Part shown: positions 15,201 to 30,200 of the stretch, piece after piece | How positions within the stretch are numbered: position 1 is the first letter of the stretch | Layout of the letters: each line of letters opens with the position of its first letter | NCBI GenBank assembly: GCA_028829895.1 | Contig: CM054179.1 | Span: 113,837,721 to 113,901,720, forward strand | Direction: 5' to 3' | From: Sinotaia quadrata | Taxonomy: Eukaryota; Mollusca; Gastropoda; Architaenioglossa; Viviparidae | Length of the DNA: 64,000 nt | Made by a program: the position numbers and the translations under genes | The notes under the pieces: model-generated | The model's input: only the letters and a program-made list of their open reading frames with translations | The model's database searches: none | What the model was told of the DNA's origin: nothing

Positions 15201-18200
15201 ATGCTCTTATAAACTTTCCTTTACCCATCATACAACTAATTGTGTATCCAGTCCATTAGACATATTGTTACAACCAGTTGTGTATCCAAACCATTGGGCA
15301 TAGTGATACAACCAGTTATTTATGCAATCCATCATGCACATTGATACAGTCAGTTGTGTATCCTGTCCATTGGGCATATTGATACAACCAGTTGTGTATC
15401 CAGTCCATCCAGCATACTGATACAAACAAAGTCAAAGTCACTGGAGAAAACATTACTTTATATATATGAGAGAGTGCCCCTTGCCCAGAGTAGTTTCCCT
15501 TAACACATTTATCTATTGGTACATTAAAGCTAAACTGCATAAATTGCAGATTTCTTGAGGTTTACACCTGTTTCACAGGGGTGGGGGATCTTTTTTTTTA
15601 TCGTTAAACTCCATTTTATGGCAAGGCACATTTTTTTCCTTGCTTTTGGCTAGTTGACACCTGGGTTGTTGTCATGTTTGTTGACCTTGATAACATCTTG
15701 GCTGAGCATGTATTTTAACTCCCTCATCCCATGTGTAGCAAGAGTGAAGGACAATATTATTGTGTCATGATCTAATGTCACTAGAAATAAATAATACTTG
15801 AAGTTTAAGTATTTAATACCACTGTGCATGGCTAAAGTGGTCACACTGTTTTACTTTCAAAAGGCTGCCATTGAGCTATACAAGAAGAAAACTATTAAGA
15901 AAGCGGATAAAATGTAAACAAGACAAGATGATACAATTTTCTGAAGACTTTATCATATTTCTTTCACTGTCTTGAGTTAGGGATATGTGTTTTGAATTAG
16001 GAATTTGCCTTGATTTAGGGATGAGTGTTACTGAGTTAGGGATATGTGTCTTGAATTAGGAATATACCTTGAGTTAGAGATTAGTGTTACAGAGTTAGGG
16101 ACATGTGTCTTGAATTAGAGATGTGTATGCATCTTAAGTTAGAAATATGAGAAACATCAGCTTCCTATGGCAAAGAAGATTTATTATTGATGGCAGTTGA
16201 CTCTGGCGATACTCAGTTTGGGTCTTTAGTGAAAATGTAAACATGCTATGCTTTCAAATGATATTGGTGCACACTAAATAAATTTGTCTCTTCACTTGTT
16301 TAACATGCTGTCTTACAGTTTCAAATGAATGATTTGATGGCCTTAATGTTAGAATCATGTAGAGCAGAATACTAAATATCTCAAATTTGGTACTCTGGGT
16401 ATTGATTAACTAATACTTTTTTTCTAGGCCTCAGTTTATCAGTAACAGTATTGGAAAGAAAAAACAAAAACATTCAAGTGTTCGCAATTTTTTTCTTATC
16501 CACAAAGATTTGTGCAAATCAGAATGGCAAAGCCCAGTATACCCTTGAAAGCTGGAAATTGCTCATCCTTTCCTTGTGCATACATACACATACACTCCAA
16601 AGCACATGCATACACACAAAGAAATTGCAAGACCAGTTAAAACCATTCTATCTGTTGACAGTAATCACTTGAAAGTATTTGTTTATTTAAAGTTAATTCA
16701 TCCTATTTCTTGTACTTGGTCAATAAAAGCCTTCAACTGAATTCTTCATTATCAGAATTTTCGCTTGTCTTTTAAATTAGCTTATATTTAATTGGAAGAA
16801 AGCAAATTAATATACTAAACTTTATAAACTATAAAACACAAATATAAATTGTAATAAAAAAACCAAAAATAACCAAAAAGTACAGACCAAAACTGCTCAT
16901 TTTCATTCCTTCATGTCTTTAGTCATACTGATATAACTTCAACGGGAATTTTGAGTTTACAGAGAGATTTATTTTATTTTTATCACAGATGCATGATAGT
17001 TAGTCACTTAATATTCTCATAGAAACATGATTATTTAACTTATATCATTTTTTTTCTCAGGTATTACAACCTTTCCACCAATTCCTGAAAAGACTGTAAA
17101 AGCAGAATATGGTAAGTTAATTTTCTTGGTATGTTAAGGAGGAGGAGAAGGATTGTTATAGAGTATATGTATTGTTGCAAAATTATTACACTCTTAAAAT
17201 TTGCTCAGTGCCAAGATGCTGCATCTTGTCAACATCTGACCTTTCAATCTCTAGCCAGTAAAACATTGTTCCATTTATAAAACATGAGTACTAATTAATT
17301 TTTCATATGTTACTGTTAATTGTTATAGAATCATTTTAATAATTATTGTTTGATGGGGATGGAGAGGGGTGCTTGTATCAGTGTGGGCTGGGGGCGGAGC
17401 TGTGCGAGTGATTTGTATGTATAATTAGTCGTTATTAGGATAACATGCCCAATTCATGCAATATTACACAGATTCGTCTGTCACTTTAATTAATATGTAA
17501 AGCGAGAGAATTAATTTGTGGAGACTGAAGGGTGAATCTGGCAACCAGTCTGTTGTCAACATAGGTGTAAAGTTAGAATTAACCTTTAAATCCTCAGGCT
17601 AAGACAGGGTCTTTACACAAATGCTGGAAAGTAACAATGATTATAAATTAAGTTTATAAATGTACAACATTCATAATCATGACCATGAAGTGCCATAAGA
17701 GAAATTTCGTTTGAGCTCTTTGACACCGTTATAGTTATTTGATTTGTTCGTATGAGTGTGTCGAAAGTCAACGTCCAAATAAATTGTCGATATTTGGAAG
17801 TAATATATACAGAGGATGGTTTCCTGCTGCATTGGTAACCAGCAATAAGGGTTAGTAGCTGCTATGCAATATGATTATAGCTTATTACCATTGGGAGCCA
17901 AAGTACATGTTGCCTCAATGATCAAATATGTTGGGCTGCCGATTTTCAGGTGGGTTTCTGGTACCTTCGTTGCGTGCAGTTAAACTGCACTCTGAATGGT
18001 TATTTAAAGTGAGTTGCTTCTCAGGTATTTCTCTAGCCCAGGGGTAAGAATCAACCGTCCTAGAGGTAGGTTTGATTATAATCTATTTTTAAAGGAGGGT
18101 GGGTGTGGGCTGCATAATGCCATTAAGTGACAACAGCAAAACATAAATGTTCCATCAACCAAAACTCTCCGGCTATTAAAGGTACATACACATTTTTGTA

Positions 18201-21200
18201 AGTGCAAGCTTTGTTTGTAATTTTAAAGCATTTACTTAATACATATATTTATAGTTACATTTGGGTCCTAGGTTTTCAGTCCTGTTGGTAATTTTTAATT
18301 ATTTCTTTTATACATCTGCTAAAGGACTTGTTCCAGTGCAGCAATTCCTGTCTTGGAATCACCTAACAAGCCTCATTGTGGTCAGTAGCTATATTCTCAT
18401 ATTGGTATTTGTATAAATAGTGTGGAAGACTGTCCTATATGAACTGTTTACATAAATAATGTGGAAGACTGTCCTCTATAAACTGTTTACATAAATAGTG
18501 TGGAAGACTGTCCTATATGAACTGTTTACATAAATAGTGTGGAAGACTGTCCTATATGAACCGTGTGCATAAAAATATGTGGAAAGCTATTAAACTTAAT
18601 TATGTATATAAAAAGTATAAATACTGTTCTGCTTGATCTGTGTATATAACAGTGAAATGGCTGTCCTATCTGAATTGAAATTTTGACCACTGATTTGAAA
18701 AATATGCATAATTACATTAATATTTTTTATTTCTTGTCATTAAATCTTCCTTTACTGGTTAACTTATAATATAAAAATGTATTCCACTTTACCTGAACCT
18801 GAATAATTCCTAACCCCTGCCAGAGTGACAAAGTTAGTAGTGTGAAAAATGTTTGATAACAAATACAGTGAAACATACAAATATAAATATACAGATAATG
18901 AATCAGTGTTTCCACTTTTCATATTTTGCATTACATTAAAATCCAGTTCAGTTAAGTAGCCTTACTATCTGCTTATTTGAACAGCTCATCTAGAATAGCT
19001 TTCCACACTAAGAAGTCAGTCAGATATGCAGCTTAATACATGAGAATACAGTTTTGATATGCTTTCTTACACGCTAGACAACTGCTCAGATAAATGTCTT
19101 TACACACTAGACATACATCTTATATAAGTGGCCTTAAACACTTGGTACACAGCTCAGATAAATGTCTTTACACACTAGACATACATCTTATATAAGTGGC
19201 CTTAAACACTAGGAACACAATAAATAACCTTTTGTTTGGCACATATCTGAGGTAAATAGTCTTATATGCTATTTATGTCAACAGCTTATGAACAGTGTAC
19301 ACCAGTACTATGTACACAGCTCAGATTAACAGTCTTATATGCAACTTATGTATGTAAAATTGCCTTTCCCATTTTTCATGCACACAGTAATTTCAGTTTC
19401 ATTGATGATACTATTTATCCTTTTAAATTAAGTTAAAATTAGTTACTTTTTAGAATGATAATTATATTATTTTTGTTTTTACTGTGTTCCTAACAGTATG
19501 TTTTGTTAGAAATAATTTTAAAAAGAGAGTGAAAGAAGTGGTTAACTCTCATCACTTGGTTTTCAAATGCCTATTCACGTTAGAGGATCATTCTAAAAGT
19601 AATGGGATATTTATCTGTACAACAAAGTCCAGCATCAAACCTGCCTGATTTATTTGAAAAGAATCCATCCACCTAAAAATAGATTTCAAACCATGCCTTG
19701 TGTTTTTTTTTCATTGATTTGAACAGAATCCCTCACATTAAACAAACACAGCCATTTATTCTGACATTTTGATTCATGAACTGACAGAAAAAGGCCACCT
19801 CGGAAAACTTGCAGCCAATGGAGATGTATAAATTTGAAAACCATGTGGGACAGGCTTATGGATATATCATCTACCGTAAAAACATAGGTTATGGGAACAA
19901 ACTTGTCCTTCCTGCAAAGGTTCACGATCAAGCACAGGTGAGAACATGAGTTATCCTTCAGGAAATCTTTCTTTCATTCAGTAATATCTGTTTGGGATGA
20001 TTTAATGTGACTGTTCTTTTTTATTATACAAAACCCATTGAATAACATGTGCATATTAAAATCCATACTTGTAAAATCCATACTTACTGTTTTTTTTTAC
20101 TGTTGTAAAAAAAAAAAATCAAAGTTGCATCAGTAATAGTATTTTTGCTTTGATTGTTTTTTTTTCTATTAAGTTTTAATAGTGAGATTAACTAAGTTAC
20201 TTTTTTTTTTAATAACCAGCTTGTGATTAATTGTCTTATGTTTCAGGGTAGAGCACATAAACTAATGAGTCTTCTTTTCTATGGTAGAGTACATAGGCAG
20301 ATGTTAGTCTTCTGTTCCACTGAGTAGCATGTCAGCTACTGACATTCTTTTACATGTATTGCACACTTACCACTGACAAAATCTTCTCATGGTACAATAT
20401 AGTGTACTGAGTAACTCGTATTTGACATGGAGTAGACACTAGTCTCAAGGAGATGCTTGTTTAAAAATGTATTGTTTTAAATGTACTAATGTTCCTCTTG
20501 ATAATAGGATATTAATTTAATCTAGGGACATAACTATGCTATGTTAAATTGTAGTTCTAGTGTTCTGTTAATGTTATATCATTACGTCAGATATCCAGCT
20601 TTCATTTTTGTTCTTTAATGAATTTTGATCCTCTTATATCAACATTGATGATTCACATGAATAACAAATGTCAAGTGGATTCTTAAGCTACAGAATATTA
20701 CATCACAATCCAAGATTTGGGAAGGAATCACTTTTCTATAGTAATTAGTATGCAGTCTTATTATGCAGTATTTTAGATACCTTATTAATATTATGAAAAT
20801 GATAACTTGAATTCAGCATAATAATGCCACCAAACTGGCTCATGCAATACCATCAAACAACTGATACACTGGACTAAACTGAGTTTAGTCCCAATTTTCT
20901 CTGATTTTGATATGCCAGCTGTTAATACCATTTCTTCTAATAACTTGAATGTTTTTACTAAGGATTTTCAGACATTCAATTCATATAGTGATAGATAGAT
21001 ATGCCTGCTGTATGCCTTTTCTTCTACAAGTTCTAGTAACTTTAATGTCTTTATCAAGGTTTTCAGACATTCAATTCTTATAGTGATAGTTAGATATGCC
21101 AGCTGTATATCTTTTTTTCTAATTTGAACATTTTTATTAAGGGTTTTCAGACAGTCACTTCATATATAGTGATAGATGAGAGCCTAACAACAAAGCTTTT

Positions 21201-24200
21201 ACTTTGAATGGTGGCAGAAATTATGAATAGAAATCTGTTTGTCTTTTCTGAAGGTCCTACTAGATTCAGTTAGCAAGGGGGTATTCGACTCTGATTCCAA
21301 AACGCTGGAACTGGATATTCATGCTTCACAGGTAAGCATTTTTCGAAAGGCATTTATGTGCATGTATCCATGCAAATGCATGCATGTTTTAACATTTTAT
21401 TCTTATATAAAAACAAAGAGAAAAACTTAAAACAAGAATGTTTGCCTGTTGAAATGTAAGCAGTTGCCATATTGTAACCACCATCTCCTATATATTTAAA
21501 TTTTAAAAATAATCGAAAGTGCTTGCATTAATTTCTGTTACCAGATTTTGTGTACCCATGCTAAAAATATCTCTGGAAACCTAAATTAAACTCACATTTT
21601 AACCTCACTGTCAAATATATCAACCTACTGATGCATGAGCTGTCAACCTCAACTTAGTGACACTCTGAAACTGGTGCTGCGTGGGTGGGAATTTAATTAA
21701 CTTATGTGTTAGAAGGGGTATAACTTTTTTTTATTTCCATACATTATCGGTAGGTTAAAAACTATGGTTTTAAGAGTGGAATCCTTTACAGCTTTCCTGG
21801 CACCACTTAAAAACCATGTACTCACTAAACTCCAGCAGACATTTTTCACCATTTCTCTGTGGACAGAACATGTCTCCCTTGGCTGATTAATAAATGTGCC
21901 AAGGTAAAATCCTAACGGACTAAAATACGGTGAGAAAATCTATTTCACTGTGCAGTGCATGAATTACAAATTATATTTTAAACATATTATTATTTCTTTC
22001 TTAGTAATTTAAGGTACATGAAACTTTTCCTCCACAATTGTTAGATCAATTTTTATTACTTGTTTCGTAGTATGATTAATATAATCAACCAGTTGTCTTA
22101 TTGATAATTGTAAACTGTCAGACACACAATGATTGTCTTTTACAAATTCATGGTGTTTTAACAATATTAATAACATTATTGCTTGTGTTTAAATACTTTA
22201 CATGTGAGTAAACCATTTAATTAACTAGTATAGTGACTGAGAGGAATGTCATATTATATCAACCAGTCTTATCACATTCTTTTATTATCTCCCTTGCTGA
22301 ATAGCCTTGAATGTTAACCAGTAGTTATCATGTATATTGTTGTGTCTGAAAGAGAGACCGGTAGTCATTTGTGGCTAGAGTGAACTCATAGTAAAGGTGA
22401 CCCTTTTCTTTAAGAAGGCAGCATGCGACAGCTGTAACAACCACTACAGCTATGTATCCCAGCATACACCAAGCACTGTTCCCCATGCCTGCACCATTGC
22501 CAGTTGTACTGCAGCCATTGTGTATGCTTTTACCATATGCAGCCCATCAAATGCGGACTGAAGAAGAGGCCTGACTTCTACTACAACTGAGATAAGTCAG
22601 CAATCTTGCTGCTGTCACTGACTATTTTAGTAACTGATTTTTCATGCCAGGTCATCTGGATGATTAGTGATATTCTAGCATCATAATTATAGTATCAGTC
22701 ATGTTTGCACTTAGAGCTAATGTTTATTTATTAATAAATAGTTTGCCACTAGAACTACAGAGTCATTTATTTTATTCACATTTTCTGCCTTGTAAATAAC
22801 TAGGATTGTTGGATGGTGGGGGGCCGGAGCTGTTAGACTATTGTCTATCTTAAATCCATTAAATCATTCATAGTTATTCTGTGGTCCATGTGGAATATAG
22901 ACTCTGCCTGTAATTTTAATTAATGCAGGGAGGGGACAGATGCATTCACACTACCATTTATCATGACCACCCACTCCACCAGCTGTCACACCTTACAAAT
23001 TAACGGTTGCTTTTCCAGACTTGTGTGAATGAAAATAAATTGTGACACAGGCTTTATTTTATCTGATAACATATATCTTACCAGTGGGGCTACTGTAAGT
23101 AATTCTTGTCTTTTTCTTAGTGATTCTTATGTAATTATTTGTCTTCAGATTTGTTAGGTTGCTCTCTCTTTACATTCATTTCATGGACAATAGCATGGGA
23201 TATTTATTTAATAATAATGAAGTGAAGTTTCTATTTTGTTTCTGAAAATTTTGCTTAATTGTTTTTCCAAAATTAATATTTTCTGATTTTGGACATTTTA
23301 TGAAACATTATTTAATTTATATGTTGGTTCATATTATATAAAATATTTTTCAATAGTTTTACTATGGAATTGATCATTAAATAAACTAAATGATATTTGT
23401 ATATTGATTGAATATGTTTCTTATTTAGTAGCAATATTTGTGACATTGTTCTTATTCTTCCATAAATGATTTTAAATTTTGACTTTTTTTTTTTCATGTT
23501 AAATGGTAAAAAAAAAGTCATTAGATATGTCAGAATACTGATGAAGTGATAGGCAGCTGCAGAAATATTTTTCATAGTTGTCTTTTGGCATTGGTTCATT
23601 GAGTGCACTTGCAGTTAGTCAGCTATCCCAGAATGAGTATATAACATAGTTATAGACAAATAGGTAATAACAAGGATGATCTTATTACAGATATAAAGTT
23701 AGGGTGTGGTTACAGGGTAGGATTGTATTAGCAAGCAACTAAAAGTGGGATGATGACTATTTTAAAATTAGAAGAAATCTGTTCTAATCGTAAAGTATGT
23801 GTAAAAAATAGTGTATGTAGCTAGAGTGAAAAACATTTCTAGATTTAATATAAACTATTTATTCTTGTTTTCTGAAATACTTTACAAACATTTTCTGCTC
23901 TTTGTAAGTAATTAAAATCAAAATGCATTTCAGATCCATTCTTGAATTTTTAAGCAAAGTTGAACAAGTGAAGGAAGTGAGGAAAATATGCCTGCTTTAA
24001 TTATATAGTGTTTAATTATTTTGATTTATTTTTTAATGAAAATATAAACTGTTATTGACATTAACTAAGTCATATTTCTTATTGGCATTAACTGAAGTTA
24101 CATTAGTTACTAAAATACATATTTCTTATCCATTAGTTACTAAAATACATATTTCTTATTGGCATTAACTGAAGTTACATTCGTTACTAAAATACATATT

Positions 24201-27200
24201 TCTTGCTGAAAGTGCTTAGAAATATAATAAATTGTCTTCCTACTTTCAGTTTTGAAAATTTCACTAAAGAATTATTTTTAAAATAGTTTAGATAGCAACT
24301 ATTTTTTTTTCAAATTACAAAATTTTAAATGATCAATTAAAATATTGCTTTTCATTTTAAGTTCTTCTTCTAGCTGTAATTAATTTGACTTCCTAAGCAG
24401 TAATTATCTGTGCATATCCTCTTGTGAATAAAGTATTACTTCGCAAAATGCTGTTTTGCACCAAGTGAAATTTATCCAAAACCTTGTGACACTCTCACTT
24501 GATTTGGATTAACATGTTTTCCACTTCACAGATATTTAATGAAATGATGCTCATATCAGATGGCTTCTTTGAAATTGTTATGCCTTTACGCATTTCTCTT
24601 CCTTTCGTCAGAACTGTATTCGTCTGTTAAACAATTTAATTTTAACTTTAATTTTAATGAAATTAGTTTTAAATTCTAATTTTCATGCAGTGATGCATAA
24701 AAATGGAACAGAAAATACAAAGAACCAGTGGTTGAAATTACAGAAGTGCATACAATGCCAGTCCTCAGCATGTACACTGGCTGTGACCCTATTTGAAAAA
24801 ATGTAATATATTTACTTTGCTTTTCGTAATCATTTTGTGAAGTGACATGTTGCCAGTGAACCATCAGCTTCATAATAACTTTGCAAGTGGATTATAAAGC
24901 CTTAATTAAAATTAAAATTTGTTAGTGTTTGTTTCATGTATAACTTATGGATGAAGTCTCCACACAAGAATCAGTAATTAGTATTTATACTTTATTTGGA
25001 TACAATCTTTACCAAACATTTCATTTAATATTTTTCTCCACTTAATGTGTGCTTTAAGGAAGTGGTAAAATGAAATCAGTTGTTAATTTTTTTCAAATCT
25101 TAGTTGGCTGTTATTTGGGAGCTAGTTTTTAATAGAAATACTTGTTACATTTTATGAGGCTGTTAGTGTTAGTGTGTTAGTGTGTGTGTGTGTGTGCGTG
25201 CGTGTTTTCTCTCATTTTACTTTTCTCTTAAATTTAGCATGTTCTTCTATCTTTGACCGTGCAAACTTAAAAATTATTAATACCATAATTACTTTTGTGT
25301 TTCAATTTAGGGAGAAATCAGATTATAGAGAACCTTTCAAATTTGTATAAAGTATAAGATTGGTATGGGTAGAAGTGGTTTACAGTTGTAATTGAAAATA
25401 AGTCTGTATTGATGCATTTGAATGGTTATTAAATACTAGAGTCTTCACATTACAAATGTGCATATGTACTTTATTTTGATGTCACTACTTAAGTGCTAGC
25501 CTTCAGGCTCACAACAGTGTTCGCTGGCTGGCTTCATGAATTTGCGAAAAAACAGATGTGCCAAGGTAGATGAAATGGTGTCTAAGGAATACCAAAAAAC
25601 AGATGTGCCAAGGTAGATGAAATGGTGTCTAAGGAATACCAAAAAACAGATGTGCCAAGGTAGATGAAATGGTGTCTAAGGAATACCAAAAAACAGATGT
25701 GCCAAGGTAGATGAAATGGTGTCTAAGGAATACCAAAAAACAGATGTGCCAAGGTAGATGAAATGGTGTCTAAGGAATACCAAAAAACAGATGTGCCAAG
25801 GTAGATGAAATGGTGTCTAAGGAATACCAAAAAACAGATGTGCCAAGGGAGATGAAATGGTGTCTAAGGAATACCAAAAAACAGATGTGCCAAGGTAGAT
25901 GAAATGGTGTCTAAGGAATACCAAAAAACAGATGTGCCAAGGTAGATGAAATGGTGTCTAAGGAATACCAAAAAACAGATGTGCCAAGGTAGATGAAATG
26001 GTGTCTAAGGAATACCAAAGGAAGCAGAGGTACCAAGTAACAAACGGAGTTTGCCAATGGCTGCAGAAACACAATAATATTCTTTGTAGAATTTCAGATG
26101 GGCAGGTATTGGCTATCTCTTTCCTTAATAATCCTTCAGAATGTGTTTACAATTACTGAATGCAATCATTTAGCTCACCACAGGTGAACAATGAATTCAG
26201 CTACTTGTCCTTCCACAAATTACATGCTTTTCCACATACATTTATACAGTATTAACAAATGAAAGTTACATTTATATTTTAGTTACAGATATAGTTATGC
26301 AGTATCAACAAGTCAAAGTTACATTTATATTTTTCCATATACAGTTATGCCTTATCAACAAGGTATAGTTACACACCAACAATGAAAATAGAAAATTCTC
26401 CAGTCATAACCAACAATTTACAGATAAAGGTTATGGCTTCATTATTTTACAGGGATCCAGATTTGTTACATCAGACTAGATACAAAGTTCCAACAATGAC
26501 TAGCATGTTAAATTACAAATAAATCAACCAGCATCAGTTGCATAGTATTTCTACTGAACAAAATAACAATATCTTAGAATTAAAACAGCACACAAGATAC
26601 ACATGAAAATTGAAATTCATTGTCGCTCAGCAGAAAAAACCCATAAAATTTACATTCTGTTTAGCTGCAAAGAAACATGAAAATTACAGTTTTAGACTTA
26701 CTTACAACTCTGGCTTTACTCCTGTGATGCCTTTTCACGTAACTCCCAATGGAGACAGACAAAATGGAGTGCAAGACGTGGCATAACAACCATGGGTTTT
26801 TCCCTATGATTGCAATAAAGATAATTTCTTACAACCAGGGATTCCCCACTGTATTCTTTTAGTACCCAACGGTCAGCTCCAATTGGCCAGTAGATGGCCA
26901 TTGGTTAACTATAGTTGGCCAGCATGAAACCATTGGCTGACTAACTGGCTAGCTTCTTAGGAAAGTATTAGTTTTGCAGTAAGCCATTTATTTACAAGAT
27001 TTTGGGTGGTTCGTGTGTTCTCAGGAATTTTGCCATTGAGTTCCACTAGGAGTGACGACTGGTGTCATTCACTTTCGATAGTACTCCAGGCCATGTCTAA
27101 TAATCTGTTTTAGAAGGCTTCTCTTGTTTTCTATATTGTGCATGTGTACTTAGCATGCAATGTACGATGCCTACTTTAAACCTACATATACATGTCGGAA

Positions 27201-30200
27201 TATGAGCATGTGCTCCACAACTTATCGCAACTAAGTATTCCATAAATAAAAGTTCAGACATGGATAGTATATATGAAATATAAGTGACAAATAAAGAAAG
27301 GGGTGAAATATTGGTCACAGATATAACTATAACTGTGTAAGTGTAAGTCTGATTTGAAACTGGTAAGTCTAACTTTTGGCACCTCAATGCCTGACATTGC
27401 TAAACTCTCCCGAGATGACTGTCCGCTTTGCATTTCAGTTTACTTCTTTGAAGCGCTTGCTACACACTACTGTCTGTGCTGTCAGATGAATGTTTTCTGT
27501 TTTTACTTTTAAACCATTTGTTTCTTAATTTGTGAGCTTTGAGAAATGAAAAATGAATATTTTTGGTTTGTCCGCTATTTTTGCAGCCATATTCATTCAA
27601 TATTTAACCATGTTTTAATTTTCAAACTATGCGTTTAACGCAATACTATATGTTGGACAGTGCATGCAGATTGTTGTTCCCACTCATGACGTCACATGTT
27701 ATGTTGCTATGGTGAGAAGTCAGTCTCTCAAATGAACGAGAGCTCTGATTTCTTTCAGAAATGTTGACTTTCAGTTCCAAAATAAATGGCATTTATACAA
27801 ATCTCTGAAAGTTTAAATTTTGAATTCTTAATTCTAAGAATTAGTTCATACAGATTCATTCTTATCTGTGGCTGACCTAGATTCCATTTCACTTGGTCTT
27901 TAAAAAATGTCAAGAGCTAGTGAATCATTCAGTAACTTCATTTAAAAATAGAAGAAAGAAAATAATTTTGTTTTTATCTAGCTTATGGGAGAAGCCTATT
28001 GCTGGGGGGGGGGGGGGCGGTCTTTAGTACAAGGGCCAGGAAGAAAAAGCTAACTACCAGCCCTAGACATAACCCTTCTAAAAACAATAAAAAGAAAAGC
28101 ACCAACCCCCTAATATGCTAAACATAAAATACTCGCATACACCACCAAAATACGCAAACCATCACAAAATATGCACAGACGCCTCCCAAAACCCATAGGT
28201 ACAAGTGCAGCTGAACAACCCCACCAACACCACCACCTCCAACCAAAACTTCACCCCAACCAACAAAATTGACAGCATTGCATTGCAAAAAGCTTTCTCC
28301 CATACTATAAATAATCCTCCTCTCCTAATCCTTTGTCTTTCACCACTTAAACTGCTACCAAAATCCTTTCACCACAGTAGTTGTGTTTTCTTAGTTAATA
28401 GGGTTAATTCCCACCACGAATATCGCACTCGCCCTGTTTGGTCACGTGATCGATAACGTTGGTTGTTTCTCCGACCTGCGAGTGACAGAACTACGGCGGA
28501 TTTGTGTGCGTTTGAAGCGACCGCATAGCTAACCGGATATTGCACCATCGGTAGTTTAACGATATAAATATAACGCTAGCCTGATATCGGTGGGGCGGCT
28601 TAGCCGTGGGGATACTTCGTATATTTAATACCTTTCACCGTAAATGAAACCTTGTGGAGTAAAAACCACAGCATCCCCTGGCGCTGTCCGCCTCGATTTT
28701 ATTTTAATTTTTGAAAGACAGAAAATAAATGCAATAATACATTTGTATACCTGTGACATTCAGACAAGGGAAAATATATTTTACCACAAAATTTATATAG
28801 TTTAGTTATCTTTGGGAAATGTAAAATTTAAAAAAAAAAGTGAATATTTTTGGTTTATCCGCTGTTTGTGCAGCAATAAACACAGCAATATTTAAATATG
28901 TTTTACTTTTTTAAACCACGCGTGTAACGCAATACTATATCAGTATATGTCGGACAGTGTTTGCGGATTGTTGTTCCCACTTCGTGACATCACATGTTGT
29001 GTTGCTATGGTGAGAAGTCATCGCAAATGAACGAGAGCACTGATTTCTTTCTGAAATATTGACTTTCAATGCCCAAATAAATGGCATTTATACAAATCTC
29101 TGAAAGTTTAAATTTGCAGTCTTGATTCTAAGAATGGGAAGTACTCATTTCATACAGATTTATTCTTATCTGTGGCTTACCTAGATTCTATTTCACTTGG
29201 TCTTTAAAACATAATGTCAAGGAGCTAGTGAATCATTCAGTTTAACTTCATTTTAAAAAAGCCCTAGACCTAACTTTTCTAAAAACAATAAAAAGAAAAG
29301 CACCAACCCCCTAATAACTAAACATAAAGTACTCACATACACCACCAAAATATGCAAACCATCAAAAAATATGTACAGACGCCCCTTAAAATACCCATAG
29401 ATACAAGTGCAGCTAAACAAACCCACACCAAAGCCCTAGACCTAACCCTTCTAAAAACAATAAAAAGAAAAGCACCAACCCCCTAATAACTAAACAAAGT
29501 ACTCACATACACCACCAAAATATGCAAACCATCAAAAAATATGCACAGACGCCCTCCCCCCCCAAAAAAAAAAACAAAAAAAAAACCCTAGGTACAACTG
29601 CAGCTAAACAAACCCACACCAATCAAACTTCACCCCAGCCAACAAAATTGAGTCTTGCAAAAAGCTCTCTCCCATCTATAAATAATCCTCCTCTCCCAAT
29701 CCTTTCTTTGTCTTTCACCACTTAAGCTGCTACCAAATCCTTTCACCACAGTAGTAGTGTTTTCTTAGTTAATAGGGTTGATTCGCCACCACGAATATCG
29801 CACTCGCCCTATTTGGTCACGTGATGGATAACGTCGGTTGTTTCTCCGACCTGCGATTGACAGAACTACGGCGGATTTGTGTGCGTTGTAGCGACTGCAT
29901 AGAGGACCAACCGGATATTGCACCATCGGTAGTTTAACGATATAAATATAACGCTAGCCTGATATCGGTGGGGCGGCTTAGCCGTGGGGATACTTCGTAT
30001 TAAATACCTTTCACCGTCACTGAAACCTTGTGGAGTAAAAACCACAGCATCCCCTGGCGCTGTCCGCCTCATTTTTGTTTTAATTTTTAAAAAAGAAACA
30101 AATACAATAAAACATTTTGTAATCATGTGGACATTCAGACAAGGAAAAATATATTTAACCACCAAATTTATCCAGTTTAGTTCTGACAAAGTGTTGACAA

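Larger units (their letters stand above)
14325..17060 (+). other. intron 8
   Basis: A 2.7 kb intron containing a CA microsatellite near 14650 and two minisatellites listed separately. No gene is supported; the 16451-16672 open frame has no splice or motif support. Confidence 0.85.

Noticed and set aside
17930..18120. GC-richer patch considered as a further GH35 exon
   Set aside because: The reading frame and phase are satisfied by exon 10 at 18325-18380, and no family motif is encoded here.
25544..26019. CRISPR-like regular repeats
   Set aside because: Units are contiguous, with no unique spacers, and the context is a eukaryotic intron; this is a minisatellite.
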